Shown here: positions 34,396-43,498 of the stretch, in pieces
Layout: every line of letters begins with the position of its first letter
Numbering within the stretch: position 1 is the first letter of the stretch
Source: Aliivibrio sifiae
GTDB taxonomy: Bacteria > Pseudomonadota > Gammaproteobacteria > Enterobacterales > Vibrionaceae
Assembly: GCF_002954705.1 (NCBI RefSeq)
Contig: NZ_MSCO01000002.1
Location: 1,286,804 to 1,350,803, forward strand
Length of the DNA: 64,000 nt
Direction: 5' to 3'
Made by a program: the position numbers and the translations under genes
The notes under the pieces: generated by a model
Told to the model about the DNA's origin: nothing
Seen by the model: only the letters and a program-made list of their open reading frames with translations
The model's database searches: none

Positions 34396-35123
34396 AATAA
34401 TTCCTTTTGAATATTTAAGTGATTAGCGACTTAAAGGAGAAATATTTTTCCCAAAACAACGCTAAATTAGGCTGTTAATTTTTCTTATATATTTCCCCAT
34501 CACACTACTGGGAATGATCCCAAACGAGAACTTATATCAATTGGTAAATTAACGCAATAAGGCTATGTTCGATTTTTAGCGAAAAACACACGCATAAACC
34601 CACCGCAAAAACTCATAAAGAAACCATAAAACATAACGTTAAACTAAAATAAAATATTCACAACGAGAATGGATGCATAAGGAATAACATCCGAAAAATT
34701 TGCACTTGCTTCCATATTCATTTCAACATCACTGACTAAGTTCTGCTGTTTTCTTGATAAAAACTCATCATATTCTCTTCACTTAATGGTAATGCGTTAA
34801 GTCGTACTCCTTTTTACAATGTAATTCTTTTCACGCTTTTTATACCTTCACATCATTTCTAAGCATTTTTCCTAATAACTCTAAGCCGCTATCTCATGTA
34901 GCAGCTTCACCCAACCTCTAATATTTCAAGTGATCCCCCCCTAAAAAAAAACTACTTTCTTCCGAATCAATTCGAAGAGTTAACTACGGGAAAATTTGTT
35001 GATTGTCCTTTTTTATTTAAAATCCTAGCGGCTAATAAAGCACTATCAATTCAAGTTCATCTGAGTAAAAAAAAGCCGTTAGAAATCCTCTAACGGCTTA
35101 CTTTTTTCAGTTGTTCTATACAG
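34396..35123. other. Long AT-rich intergenic region without a recognised gene
   Basis: About 730 bases between the serine protease and the DUF1254 gene, both on the minus strand. I see no plausible open frame with a ribosome site. A small hairpin (TTTAAGT / ACTTAAA) lies just upstream of the protease start. A terminator at 35074-35098 ends the preceding minus-strand gene. The remainder is low-complexity AT-rich DNA and could hold promoter elements or a small RNA that I cannot identify. Confidence 0.5.
35074..35098 (-). terminator. Terminator of the DUF1254/DUF1214 gene
   Basis: A perfect 10-bp stem AGCCGTTAGA / TCTAACGGCT with a 5-base loop, followed on the minus strand by a run of T. It lies 25 bases past the stop of the DUF1214-type gene. 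Confidence 0.9.
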
Positions 35124-36188
35124 TTACTGCGCTTTTACCATTGGCAGCACTCGGTAGCCATCGACACGCACTTTATCACTTGGCTGGTAATGACGAATAC
35201 CTAAATTAAACACACCCGAGTCGTTTGCTGTTTCAATATTGTTTGGGGCATCTGCACCACAACCAAAACTTACGGTATAAGTTCCATCTTTGTTTACCGT
35301 CGCCGTATTCGAGCTTACGTTCGCCACGTCATTAAACATAAAGCCTGCTTTGTTATAAACAGTGATAGACCAAAACGCTTTATTCTTAGGATCTTCAAAC
35401 GTTGCTTGATAACAAGTATCTATCGGGTAGTTGCCTGACACTTCATAAATATTATCTATCATTTGAGCACCGCCCCAACCAATAGCAGCCCCAACTTCGT
35501 ACTTCTCTTGAGTAAACAATTTCGTCGATTCATCATTAAAGCCAGTAAACATGCCTGTTAATGCTGCGCTGCCGTCACGCTTATTAATCATTGGCATTTT
35601 AGCTTTCAACTCATCTTCCACTTTTTCAAATGATGCTTGATTGACACTTTCAGAAGTAAACAGCTCTGCACTGTTTGCATTAATTTTCATTTGGTCTTGA
35701 TACATAGCCGCTTCTTTTTCAGTAAACGTCGCATCAAGACGAATAACTAAATAAAGATGCTTACCCGTATGGGTTGATAAATCAAACGTGCCACCACCGT
35801 AATACATTGGTTGAATGTGGTGATCTTCTGTAATCGGTTGAACAGAGATGTATTTGCCTTCTGGTAATTCAGGCATTGTCACTGTCGCCCCTCTTGATAC
35901 ATCAACAACAGCCATCGAATAATAGGTATCACGGTTCATTCGTACCACTGGCTGTGCATCTGTTGGCGTAAGCTGACGCTTATGTAAAAGCTGATTCACA
36001 CCAACTAGATCTTGATTCTTCAAAATTTGGTGAGCCGTTTCATCTGTTGGGTATGTCTGGGCTGTCACCATTTTTCCATCGGCGGTAAAAAACCCATCTA
36101 AACTTGTCGTTGACTGAGCCGCTGAAACACTAGTTGCCGTAACCATCGCGCCTAGTAAAACACTTTTTGTAATTAGGGAAAGTTTCAT
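35124..36188 (-). CDS. Secreted DUF1254/DUF1214 protein
   Basis: A 354-residue exported protein with a clear signal peptide (1-23, SVSA-A). The N-terminal part corresponds to DUF1254 (VRMNRDTYYSMAVVDVSRGATVTMP) and the C-terminal part to DUF1214 (FWSITVYNKAGFMFND and LGIRHYQPSDKVRVDGYRVLPMV). The family is widespread in the envelope of Gram-negative bacteria and its role is not settled. The gene is divergent from a LysR regulator 145 bases away, which probably controls it. A terminator follows. Confidence 0.88.
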   Translation of the reverse strand: MKLSLITKSVLLGAMVTATSVSAAQSTTSLDGFFTADGKMVTAQTYPTDETAHQILKNQDLVGVNQLLHKRQLTPTDAQPVVRMNRDTYYSMAVVDVSRGATVTMPELPEGKYISVQPITEDHHIQPMYYGGGTFDLSTHTGKHLYLVIRLDATFTEKEAAMYQDQMKINANSAELFTSESVNQASFEKVEDELKAKMPMINKRDGSAALTGMFTGFNDESTKLFTQEKYEVGAAIGWGGAQMIDNIYEVSGNYPIDTCYQATFEDPKNKAFWSITVYNKAGFMFNDVANVSSNTATVNKDGTYTVSFGCGADAPNNIETANDSGVFNLGIRHYQPSDKVRVDGYRVLPMVKAQ

Positions 36189-36333
36189 TTAATAGCTCCT
36201 CAGCTGTTATTCAATTCTGTTGGATTGAGTAAATAATAGACTGGAAATTTCATTTATAGAAATCATAAGATCACATAACTGATATGCTATGATGTAATAT
36301 CACTGTTTATTATTAATACAATTAAGGGAAGAT

Positions 36334-37278
36334 ATGAAAACACTTGAACAGGAGCTTTCTAGAGTTGATCTCAATCTGCTTGTTTCTCTCAGTGTCTTGA
36401 TTAAAGAAAAAAATGTATCAAGAGCAGCTGAAAAATTGTATTTATCTCAACCCGCAATGAGTCGGATCTTAGGTCGGCTGAGAGAATTATTCGATGACCC
36501 TCTGTTTTATAGAGAATCAAATGGCTTACAACCTACCGCTAAAACCTTAGAGTTAGAATCACAACTAGATAACCTATTATTCTCTATCGATAGCCTAATA
36601 AACAGTTCTACTTTTTCAGCAAAGACGTGTGAAAAAGCCTTTCGACTATCGGCACCACCTCTTATGAGTAAATTACTCACGGCCCCCTTAGCCAAAGCAA
36701 TCCATGACATCGCACCAAAAGTTACCCTTGAAGAGTACCCTTCTGCTATCGACCCCGTTTTATTGTTAAAAGAAGGCCACGTTGATTTTTCAATACACAT
36801 TGAAGATGTCGTTACCAGTGACGAATATCGCTCAGAAAAGATCGGGTATACCTACCCTGTTATTTATGGCGCTTCAGATCACCCTTTATTAAAAAAAGAA
36901 AACATCACTATTGATGATTGCCTTAAATATTCATTTGTGGAGTTGTCATTGGATATTCGCTCGACAGGTGAATACCTTAACCCAATAGATATTGAGTTAA
37001 GAAAACAAGGAAAATACAGAAACATTGCACTTAAATCAGGGCAATTATCGACACTAATAGAATCAATTAAAGACACCGATCGACTCATTATTGGTGGGCA
37101 TTTACTAGGACAAGATCCTATTTTAGATTCAAACTTTAAAGCAATAAAAACGTTTGATAGCAAACCATATACTGTTGGTATTTATTTAATCGAACACAGA
37201 AGAACGCTTACTAGCTCACCTCATCGTTGGTTAAAATCGATGATCAGTGAATCAATAAAGACAAGCTTCCAAGATTAA
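36334..37278 (+). CDS. LysR-family transcriptional regulator (NodD/LeuO-like branch)
   Basis: A 314-residue LysR regulator with the N-terminal DLNLLVSLSVLIKEKNVSRAAEKL and LSQPAMSRILGRLRELFDDPLF stretches typical of the LeuO/NodD/NhaR-like branch. The effector domain occupies 95-300. It is divergent from the DUF1254/DUF1214 gene, its likely target. The ribosome site AAGGGAAG is close to the ATG. Normal length, no anomaly seen. Confidence 0.9.
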   Translation: MKTLEQELSRVDLNLLVSLSVLIKEKNVSRAAEKLYLSQPAMSRILGRLRELFDDPLFYRESNGLQPTAKTLELESQLDNLLFSIDSLINSSTFSAKTCEKAFRLSAPPLMSKLLTAPLAKAIHDIAPKVTLEEYPSAIDPVLLLKEGHVDFSIHIEDVVTSDEYRSEKIGYTYPVIYGASDHPLLKKENITIDDCLKYSFVELSLDIRSTGEYLNPIDIELRKQGKYRNIALKSGQLSTLIESIKDTDRLIIGGHLLGQDPILDSNFKAIKTFDSKPYTVGIYLIEHRRTLTSSPHRWLKSMISESIKTSFQD

Positions 37279-37383
37279 TAAGAAAAGAAGATGAAGCGGT
37301 AGGATAGGAAATTTAGCGGTCAAGTAGAGGGGTTCAGTTAGCTCACTAGCTTGTACTTGTACCGCTGACAATATATTTATGTT

Positions 37384-37467
37384 TTATACATTAGGACCAA
37401 TCATTAAAACAGCAACAATAGTGGCAATCAATACACGAGGAATAACAACATCTTTATCAAGTTTCAT
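37384..37467 (-). CDS. Very small single-pass membrane protein (27 aa), putative
   Basis: A 27-codon minus-strand frame, MKLDKDVVIPRV then a hydrophobic helix to the end (about 12-24). The ATG at 37467 has a good GGAG ribosome site seven bases upstream (CGGAGTTATTTGATG). It sits in the 380-base spacer between two LysR genes that otherwise shows no gene. The combination of a site, a charged N terminus and one helix suggests a genuine mini-protein, but the frame is short enough to be chance. Confidence 0.4.
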   Translation of the reverse strand: MKLDKDVVIPRVLIATIVAVLMIGPNV

Positions 37468-37661
37468 CAAATAACTCCGGTTTACCTGTAGTTAAAATAA
37501 ATCTAATTTTTCATTAAATATGAATAAATTAGACTTCAATCAGGTAATAGTATGATGCTTGATAACGAGAAACTATTGGTCACTGGCTATGCGATACATA
37601 GCTTTTATCTATGCATTTAGTGCTCAAGATAAAGTTAACATTCACGTCACTAGCAACATCG

Positions 37662-38489
37662 TTAACTTAATCTTGCCTTAATCTGCTCACGTATATATTT
37701 ATGCGTTTTATTGGTGATATTACGGCGATGATAAATAAGCTTAATTTCATACGGTTGAAGTGGAAAAGGCGACTTCAATACTTTTAAACCGAGTTCTTTA
37801 GCTAAACCAAACATACTTTCAGCCACAATACAGATCGCATCAGTATGCCTTACACTCAACAATAGATTCGATGGACCACTCACTTCACGCACAATGTTAC
37901 GCTCAAAAATCTCATCAGGACGCATTTCAAATGCACCCACGTTCTCATTTTTCAACTTAAGCATGACATGCTCAGCTTGATTAAATTGTTCTAAGCTTAA
38001 TGAGTTACCCGTAATGGTTGGGTGATCACATCGACAAGCAAAGGCGATATCCAACTTGCCTAAGCTCTCAGTCACGAAGGTATAATCCGTCACCGTAATA
38101 TCATCAATCAAGATATCGACTTCCCCTGAGCGAATTTTATCGAGCATTTGATATTCAACCGCAGGGCTTTCTGTCAGCAACGCATCGTCCATATCAGGCA
38201 GAGATTGCAATACAATTTCTGGCGCACTGATGATCAAACGACGTGGCGACTCCAATGCCACCACCAACTGTTCCATTATCGGACGTACTTGATAAGCTAA
38301 TGAATGAGCCGCATCAGTTGGCTCAAGAGATCGTCCTACTTTTAAAAATAGCGACTGCCCATAACTCTCTTCAAACTTTTTAATCGCACTGCTCATTGAA
38401 GGCTGAGTAATATCCAAATGCTCCGCAGCTTTTGTCACGCTACCAAAGTCATATACCGCAAGAAAATGTTTGATAAAATTTAAATTCAT
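37662..38489 (-). CDS. LysR-family transcriptional regulator, short form
   Basis: A 275-residue LysR regulator with the helix-turn-helix at 1-60 (FGSVTKAAEHLDITQPSMSSAIKKFEESYGQSLF) and a somewhat short effector-binding domain. It lies 43 bases downstream of the AraC-type gene on the same strand, so the two may be co-transcribed. The likely target is the divergent sugar-efflux gene beyond the AraC gene. No anomaly seen. Confidence 0.88.
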   Translation of the reverse strand: MNLNFIKHFLAVYDFGSVTKAAEHLDITQPSMSSAIKKFEESYGQSLFLKVGRSLEPTDAAHSLAYQVRPIMEQLVVALESPRRLIISAPEIVLQSLPDMDDALLTESPAVEYQMLDKIRSGEVDILIDDITVTDYTFVTESLGKLDIAFACRCDHPTITGNSLSLEQFNQAEHVMLKLKNENVGAFEMRPDEIFERNIVREVSGPSNLLLSVRHTDAICIVAESMFGLAKELGLKVLKSPFPLQPYEIKLIYHRRNITNKTHKYIREQIKARLS

Positions 38490-38532
38490 TTCGCTTCCTA
38501 CTCTATATCCCTAAAGAAATACCTAACTTAGG

Positions 38533-39420
38533 TTAATTAAATCGACGTCGAAACTCAGTCGGCGTCATCATTTTTAGCTCTTTAAATTGGCGGTTAAAGT
38601 TAGATATATTTTTAAATCCCGTTTTTTCTGCCACTAAGGCGATAGGAAAGTGAGTACTTGCTAACAGCTCACACGCTTTACCAATACGATATTGCTTTAG
38701 GTGATCAGAAAAACTCATTCCATAATGCTTCTCAAACATTCGATAGGCCGAGCTTTCACTCATATGAAGTCGCTTACATAAATCAGAGATCTTAATCGCA
38801 TCACCATAATAGGTTTCTATATAACGCGTCGCTCGTTCAATTCGATGGTTTAATTCAGAATCATCGGAAAGCGGCTTAATTCTATAAGGTGTGGTTGATA
38901 GCTTTTTTGCTTTCGTATCATCAGAAAGACTGACTAATATCTCAATCACTTTTATCGCCTGTTGATGACGTTCTAAAGTACCTGCTTGTTTTAATAAACT
39001 TGATATTTGCTGCGCGGTATCAGCACTAAATGAAAGTCCATAGGCTGAATTATCTAATAACCGTTTTAGATTTCTGGCTTCAGGAATAAGCGCAATTAAG
39101 CGTTCGACCCAATGATGAGCAAACCAAATAATTAAAGTGTGATGTTTTGACTGCTCTAATTTTACGCTTCGCCCCGCCACCATATGAGGTAAACCCGGAC
39201 CATATAAAAATAGAGAGTTATGATCTATATCGCCAATCGCATCTCCTGCAAAATAACTGCCTTGAAATGCCTCATCAGGATCAAGATACAACACCAATTC
39301 ATATTCAGAATGATAATGCCACGAACACGCAAACTCATTGTCTTCTACACAACAATGAAACTCTCTGACTATCCAATCAAAACTCGGCACATTTTGTACG
39401 TGTTCTTTAAATGGTTTCAT
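38533..39420 (-). CDS. AraC-family transcriptional regulator with cupin sensor domain
   Basis: A 295-residue AraC-type regulator. The N-terminal half is a cupin-like sensor (FACSWHYHSEYELVLYLD, then GDAIGDIDHNSLFLYGPGLPHMV). The C-terminal half (about 195-294) has the two helix-turn-helix units: KISDLCKRLHMSESSAYRMF and VAEKTGFKNISNFNRQFKEL, ending TPTEFRRRF. It is divergent from the SetA-like efflux gene 205 bases away and probably activates it in response to a sugar. Confidence 0.9.
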   Translation of the reverse strand: MKPFKEHVQNVPSFDWIVREFHCCVEDNEFACSWHYHSEYELVLYLDPDEAFQGSYFAGDAIGDIDHNSLFLYGPGLPHMVAGRSVKLEQSKHHTLIIWFAHHWVERLIALIPEARNLKRLLDNSAYGLSFSADTAQQISSLLKQAGTLERHQQAIKVIEILVSLSDDTKAKKLSTTPYRIKPLSDDSELNHRIERATRYIETYYGDAIKISDLCKRLHMSESSAYRMFEKHYGMSFSDHLKQYRIGKACELLASTHFPIALVAEKTGFKNISNFNRQFKELKMMTPTEFRRRFN

Positions 39421-39625
39421 TCTTGGCCCTAACGGTTAATACCACTCTAAATAAATCACTCTCAGGCTAATCGTGTAAGCGTTATCTGTCAAAGGAAGAT
39501 ATCAAAATGACTGAATAGTATTAGAGGTAGCTCGAATAACATCAATCGTCCCCTCCATCATTAAGTAGACTACGCCTAAATAAAACGATTCAACCATATC
39601 CTATTTCGTACACTGGAGCTTCACT

Positions 39626-40828
39626 ATGCCGCAAAACAAGAAGACATTTTTGTTTATTTTTACTGCCTTTATTACAGGGCTTTGTAGTGCATTTTTTTAT
39701 CCGCTATCAAGTCTGTTTATTGTAGAGGAATTGGGCGCATCACCAATGATGCTTAGTTTATATATGACCCTTGCTGTCAGTAGCTCAGTGATCGTTTCTC
39801 AGTTTATTGCCAAACGCTCAGACACGCATTGGAACCGTAAAACCATTTTAATTGTCTCTTTAGCAAGTTACTTAATTTTGGTCGCCAGTTTTACCGTTAT
39901 TCGTGATTATTGGTTAGCGATTACCATGGCAGTGGTCTTTGGTAGCGTCAGTGGTGCATCTTTTGGCCAACTGTTTGCCCTAGGCCGAGAATATGGTGAC
40001 AGACACGTCGCCAACAGCACCAGCTTTTTAGCGAAGATGCGTGCAGGCCTTGCGATTGCTTGGGTATTTGGTCCACCTGCTGCATTCATGCTTAAAGCAC
40101 AGTTTGGCTTTAATGCGGCGTTTGCGGTGTCTGCTATTACGGTCTCTATCGCGATACTCATCATCGCTAAATTCATCCCTGATAATGTCGTAACCAAAGA
40201 AGAGCGAAGCGCTACCGTTATTGAACATAAACCGTTAGGTCGTATGGTTGTTCTCTACTGTTTCATTATTGTGTGTGCTTTCTCTGCCAATAATTTATAC
40301 ATCACCAGTATGCCTCTGTATCTTTCACAAGAGTTGCAAGTGGATGTCAGTTGGTTAGGCCTAATGTTTGGTGTAGCGGCAGCTTGTGAGATCCCTGTGA
40401 TGCTTGGTGCAGGCAAAATGGCTGAAAAACTAGGTACAACCAGAGTCATGACACTTGGTGTTTTATCTGGTGCCATGTTCTTTCTTGTTATGCTATCAAC
40501 CACCAGCTTTACTGGAATGTTGATTGCTCAAGTTCTTAATGGTTTCTTCATTGGTGTGTGTGCCACACTTGGCATGGTCGCACTGCAAGACATGATGAAA
40601 GACAGATTAGGTACGGCCTCTACTCTGTTCTCAAACATGCTGAACATCAGCGTGTTGGTATCAAGCGTATTGGTTGGTGTTGTGGGTGAGTTATACAACT
40701 ACTACAGCGCGCTGTATTTATGCTTTGTTGGTGCCGTTATCGCTGCTGTGTTGTTGATTGTGTTTGAGATATTAGAAAAGAAGCAGAAGGTAGTGATTGA
40801 AGGCCAATGCGCGGTGATAAACTCATAG
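39626..40828 (+). CDS. SetA/SetB-type sugar efflux MFS transporter
   Basis: A 400-residue major facilitator with 12 helices resembling E. coli SetA/SetB sugar-efflux proteins. Shared pieces include the N-terminal FLFIFTAFITGLCSAFFYPLSSLF, the SQFIAKRSDTHWNRK loop, QLFALGREYGDRH and AIAWVFGPPAAF. Such proteins export sugars or sugar analogues. It is divergent from an AraC regulator. The last part of its sequence (about 40.49-40.80 kb) recurs, diverged and deleted, at 42.43-42.63 kb, on the far side of the toxin-antitoxin cassette. Confidence 0.85.
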   Translation: MPQNKKTFLFIFTAFITGLCSAFFYPLSSLFIVEELGASPMMLSLYMTLAVSSSVIVSQFIAKRSDTHWNRKTILIVSLASYLILVASFTVIRDYWLAITMAVVFGSVSGASFGQLFALGREYGDRHVANSTSFLAKMRAGLAIAWVFGPPAAFMLKAQFGFNAAFAVSAITVSIAILIIAKFIPDNVVTKEERSATVIEHKPLGRMVVLYCFIIVCAFSANNLYITSMPLYLSQELQVDVSWLGLMFGVAAACEIPVMLGAGKMAEKLGTTRVMTLGVLSGAMFFLVMLSTTSFTGMLIAQVLNGFFIGVCATLGMVALQDMMKDRLGTASTLFSNMLNISVLVSSVLVGVVGELYNYYSALYLCFVGAVIAAVLLIVFEILEKKQKVVIEGQCAVINS

Positions 40829-40915
40829 CAACATTAGATTGCAGTGTCGGTTATGGTTACGAACTAACGATTATACCAATGCAACTAATTAGATGATCTA
40901 TTTTTATTGCAATGA

Positions 40916-40984
40916 AATACGGCATTATTATGTTAATTTATTATCCTAATGATGCCGTATTTTCGCTTGTGATTATGCCGTATT
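40916..40984 (+). promoter_or_regulatory. Repeated ATGCCGTATT operator upstream of the toxin-antitoxin cassette
   Basis: Three copies of a 10-base unit: AATACGGCAT (inverted) at 40916-40925, ATGCCGTATT at 40952-40961 and ATGCCGTATT at 40975-40984, the last two spaced 23 bases start to start. AbiE antitoxins are known to repress their own promoter through repeats, so these are probable antitoxin binding sites. Confidence 0.6.
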
Positions 40985-41045
40985 TATTCCTATAGTAACA
41001 AGGTTGAGTTATACTTCGAACACGTTAAAAAGTTAGGAGGTTCAA

Positions 41046-41450
41046 ATGACAGCCGTTGATCGTGTTTATCAAAAGATAAAGCGTTCCAGACGCTATGTTT
41101 TTGAGCGCAAAGACTTTGATGGTTTTGCTAGCTACGACCAAATTGGTCGAGTACTTAGGCAGTTGGTCAAGCAAGGTGAATTAATAAAGCTTGGTTATGG
41201 TTTGTACACTAAAGCAAGAATTAACAGCCTAACAGGCAACCCTATGCCCACTAACCCAGGGGGAAGCGACGCCCTTATGCGCGAGATATTAAAGATGAAA
41301 GGGGTCGATTTCGAGATGGACAACCTATCTTTACAAAGTCTATCAGGTAAAAGCACCCAAATCCCATCATCCATTCAATACTCATGGAATCCCAAGCAAT
41401 TTAATCGCAAATTGGTTGTGGGTAACAGAATATTAAACTCGCCGAATTAA
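41046..41450 (+). CDS. AbiEi/DUF6088-like antitoxin
   Basis: A 134-residue protein that resembles the winged-helix half of AbiEi-type antitoxins (DUF6088). The N-terminal region has RRYVFERKDFDGFASYDQIGRVLRQLVKQGELIKLGYGLYTK, which is the winged helix with the typical 'G-x-Y' wing ending. The rest (IQYSWNPKQFNRKLVVGNR) matches the short partner domain. It is the first gene of a two-gene cassette, has a strong AGGAGG ribosome site, and is followed by the nucleotidyltransferase toxin one base after its stop. In this system class the antitoxin represses transcription and does not need to bind the toxin. Confidence 0.82.
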   Translation: MTAVDRVYQKIKRSRRYVFERKDFDGFASYDQIGRVLRQLVKQGELIKLGYGLYTKARINSLTGNPMPTNPGGSDALMREILKMKGVDFEMDNLSLQSLSGKSTQIPSSIQYSWNPKQFNRKLVVGNRILNSPN

Positions 41451-41451
41451 T

Positions 41452-42393
41452 ATGGAAAAGCTAAAACAACAATTCCTTGAGGTTTCCGATGCGCTTGAGC
41501 TCGGAAACCCAGCTATCATTGAAAAAGATTACTGGGTCGTTGCCTTGCTTGCCGAGCTAACAAAGGTCTCTCTAGGTCATCATCACATGGTCTTTTCTGG
41601 CGGCACAGCATTAGCGAAATCAAACGTAAAAATTCTAAGAATGTCGGAAGATGTGGATATAAAACTCATTCCAAACCAAGCATTTGACGAATTAAGTCGA
41701 ACAAAAAAGAAAACGGCTCGAAAGGCATGTATTAACGAGATTGAACAGGCGGTTACTCAGTCAGAGCAATTTACAGTTGAAACGCGTAGTGTACGTGATG
41801 AATATCGCTATGCTGAGATCGAACTCAGATACCTGCAACAATTTAGCCAAGCGCCCTGCCTTCGCCCCATAATCAAGTTAGAATTAATCGAAACCATTCC
41901 ATTACTCGCTGTGGAGTCACGTAGCATTCAATCACTGGTTGCAGAATTGTATAAACAATCGCACGAAGTGAATGCGTTTGATTGTGTGTCTATCCATGCC
42001 ACATTGGTTGAAAAAGTCATTTCAATGTTACGTCGTACTATGTCAGTGAAGCGTAATACTGAACGCAAGGACGATACAACTCTTGTACGCCATATCTACG
42101 ACGTTCACTGCATAACACAATCAGAAATTCCCGATAATGTTGTGCTTGCAGAACTATTTAAAATGGTGTTGAAAGAAGATATTGAACGTTTTGGCAACCA
42201 ACATGCAGAGTTTGTCGCCAATCCAGAACAAGAGTTACAACTAGGTCTTAACGAGCTAGAGAAAAATCCAATTTTTCGCCAACGTTTTAAAGACTTTGTC
42301 ACGCCAATGGTGTTTAACACCAAACCTCATGATTTTGATACTTGCTTTGCCTCATTTAAACGCATTGCCGAGTCATTAATCAGAAGCATTTAA
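41452..42393 (+). CDS. AbiEii-type nucleotidyltransferase toxin
   Basis: A 313-residue protein of the AbiEii/AbiGii nucleotidyltransferase family. The active-site motif is FSGGTALAKSNVKILRMSEDVDIKLI, with the GG pair and the two acidic residues (D-x-D) of the polymerase-beta fold; the third part KLELIE follows near residue 140. Family toxins add nucleotides to tRNA or other targets and provide phage-abortive infection or plasmid stability. It is coupled to the antitoxin gene. The 3' end is followed by the decayed copy of the sugar-efflux gene end. Confidence 0.87.
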   Translation: MEKLKQQFLEVSDALELGNPAIIEKDYWVVALLAELTKVSLGHHHMVFSGGTALAKSNVKILRMSEDVDIKLIPNQAFDELSRTKKKTARKACINEIEQAVTQSEQFTVETRSVRDEYRYAEIELRYLQQFSQAPCLRPIIKLELIETIPLLAVESRSIQSLVAELYKQSHEVNAFDCVSIHATLVEKVISMLRRTMSVKRNTERKDDTTLVRHIYDVHCITQSEIPDNVVLAELFKMVLKEDIERFGNQHAEFVANPEQELQLGLNELEKNPIFRQRFKDFVTPMVFNTKPHDFDTCFASFKRIAESLIRSI

Positions 42394-42433
42394 AGAAGAC
42401 TATAAAAAGAGCCCGTATTCTTAACTAACTGGC

Positions 42434-42632
42434 ACTCAACCACCAGTTTTACAGGCATGCTAATTGCTCAAACATATTAAACATCAGTGTCTTGGTATCA
42501 AGCGTGATCGTGGGTGTGGTGGGTGAGTTATACAACTACTACAGCGCGCTGTATTTATGCTTTGTTGGTGCTGTTATAGCAGCTGTGTTGTTGATTGTGT
42601 TTGAGATACTAGAGAAGAAGCAGAAAGTGATA
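42434..42632 (+). pseudogene. Decayed duplicate of the 3' end of the SetA-like efflux gene
   Basis: Nucleotide identity to the efflux gene is evident over two blocks. CAACCACCAG...ATTGCTCAA matches 40.497-40.531 kb and AACATCAG... to ...AAGAAGCAGAAAG matches 40.630-40.795 kb, including long identical stretches such as GAGTTATACAACTACTACAG. The two blocks are fused at CTCAA, which occurs twice in the intact gene (40527 and 40630), so a 103-base deletion between short direct repeats explains the structure. Scattered silent-type differences show that the copy is divergent, not a fresh duplication. Confidence 0.85.
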
Positions 42633-42690
42633 GGATTCACTTTCTCTAATACATCAAAACTGTAAGGGTATTTCTCTAACTATTTTTTGC

Positions 42691-43257
42691 TCAAAGACCA
42701 AGCAGTAATAACTGTTTTTGAATAAAGCGGTCTTTAATTTCTGTTAACGGGTAATCGTCTTTGGCAAATAAGTAGTTCAGGGCGATACCATCAATCTCAG
42801 CAATTATTGAGTGGCTATCAATTTGAGACTTTGCTGCTGGAATTTCGGCCAAAATCTCGATAAACGAACCCATCATTAATTGATACCGCTCTTCAAATAG
42901 GTCTTTCAGCAGCTCTCTTGTTGCAGGTTGACATAAAATTTGAAAATCAAACTGATAGTACAATTTATGCGTTGGAGAAGCCATTGAGGTAAAAATCGCT
43001 TCAAGGTAGTTCACTAACTTTTCTTTAGTACTTAATGTCTCCCCCATACCTAGACTCTCATCACCAACTTCATTGACAATCTCAGCCATGCGCATAAATA
43101 CTTCTCTGAGTAACCCCTCTTTATTTTTAAAATGATGGAAAACCAAACCTTTGGATACCCCTGAATGCTCACAAATCGCAGCCACTGAGGTTTTTTCATA
43201 CCCAATGGTTCCAAATAACTCGATTGCAGACTCAATGATTTGTTTTTTCTTATCCAT
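42691..43257 (-). CDS. TetR-family transcriptional regulator
   Basis: A 188-residue TetR-type repressor. The N-terminal helix-turn-helix (4-48) reads IIESAIELFGTIGYEKTSVAAICEHSGVSKGLVFHHFKNKEGLL with the usual pattern. I start at 43257 (ATG after AAGGG), since the longer frame has no site. A 28-base palindrome lies 37 bases upstream of the start and a related one precedes the divergent acetyltransferase gene, so the protein very likely represses itself and that gene. The ligand is unknown. Confidence 0.9.
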   Translation of the reverse strand: MDKKKQIIESAIELFGTIGYEKTSVAAICEHSGVSKGLVFHHFKNKEGLLREVFMRMAEIVNEVGDESLGMGETLSTKEKLVNYLEAIFTSMASPTHKLYYQFDFQILCQPATRELLKDLFEERYQLMMGSFIEILAEIPAAKSQIDSHSIIAEIDGIALNYLFAKDDYPLTEIKDRFIQKQLLLLGL

Positions 43258-43293
43258 CTTCTTACCCTTAGAAGTTTGTATTCCTCTCAAAAC

Positions 43294-43321
43294 CAACCAC
43301 TGACCAGTTGGTCAGTGGTTG
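43294..43321. promoter_or_regulatory. TetR autoregulatory operator (palindrome)
   Basis: A perfect inverted repeat with 13-base arms (CAACCACTGACCA / TGGTCAGTGGTTG) separated by GT. It sits in the 5' region of the TetR gene. The core ACTGACC recurs in the second site at 43499. TetR operators typically have this form. Confidence 0.75.
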
Positions 43322-43498
43322 TGTGGCGAAATATATCTGGGATATTACTAAAATGCAATCCCTCATAGTCCAAATAAAAATAGTAGGGTTTTCGGATTGA
43401 TTTACATCTTGTTTGCTAAGTAACCTAAGTGACATTATCCACTATAGAAAAAATTTGACATCCGATGTGAAGCTCAATAATATCCCACCAACAAACTG

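Noticed and set aside
36507..37163. Two antisense frames in the LysR gene at 36.3 kb
   Set aside because: No ribosome sites, no protein-like features, and the LysR gene is intact.
37590..37616. CATAG / CTATG inverted repeat as a LysR-type operator
   Set aside because: It lies behind the 3' end of the LysR gene rather than between divergent promoters, and is short.
39907..40503. Antisense frames within the SetA-like efflux gene
   Set aside because: They lie inside a well-supported transporter gene and show no features of their own.
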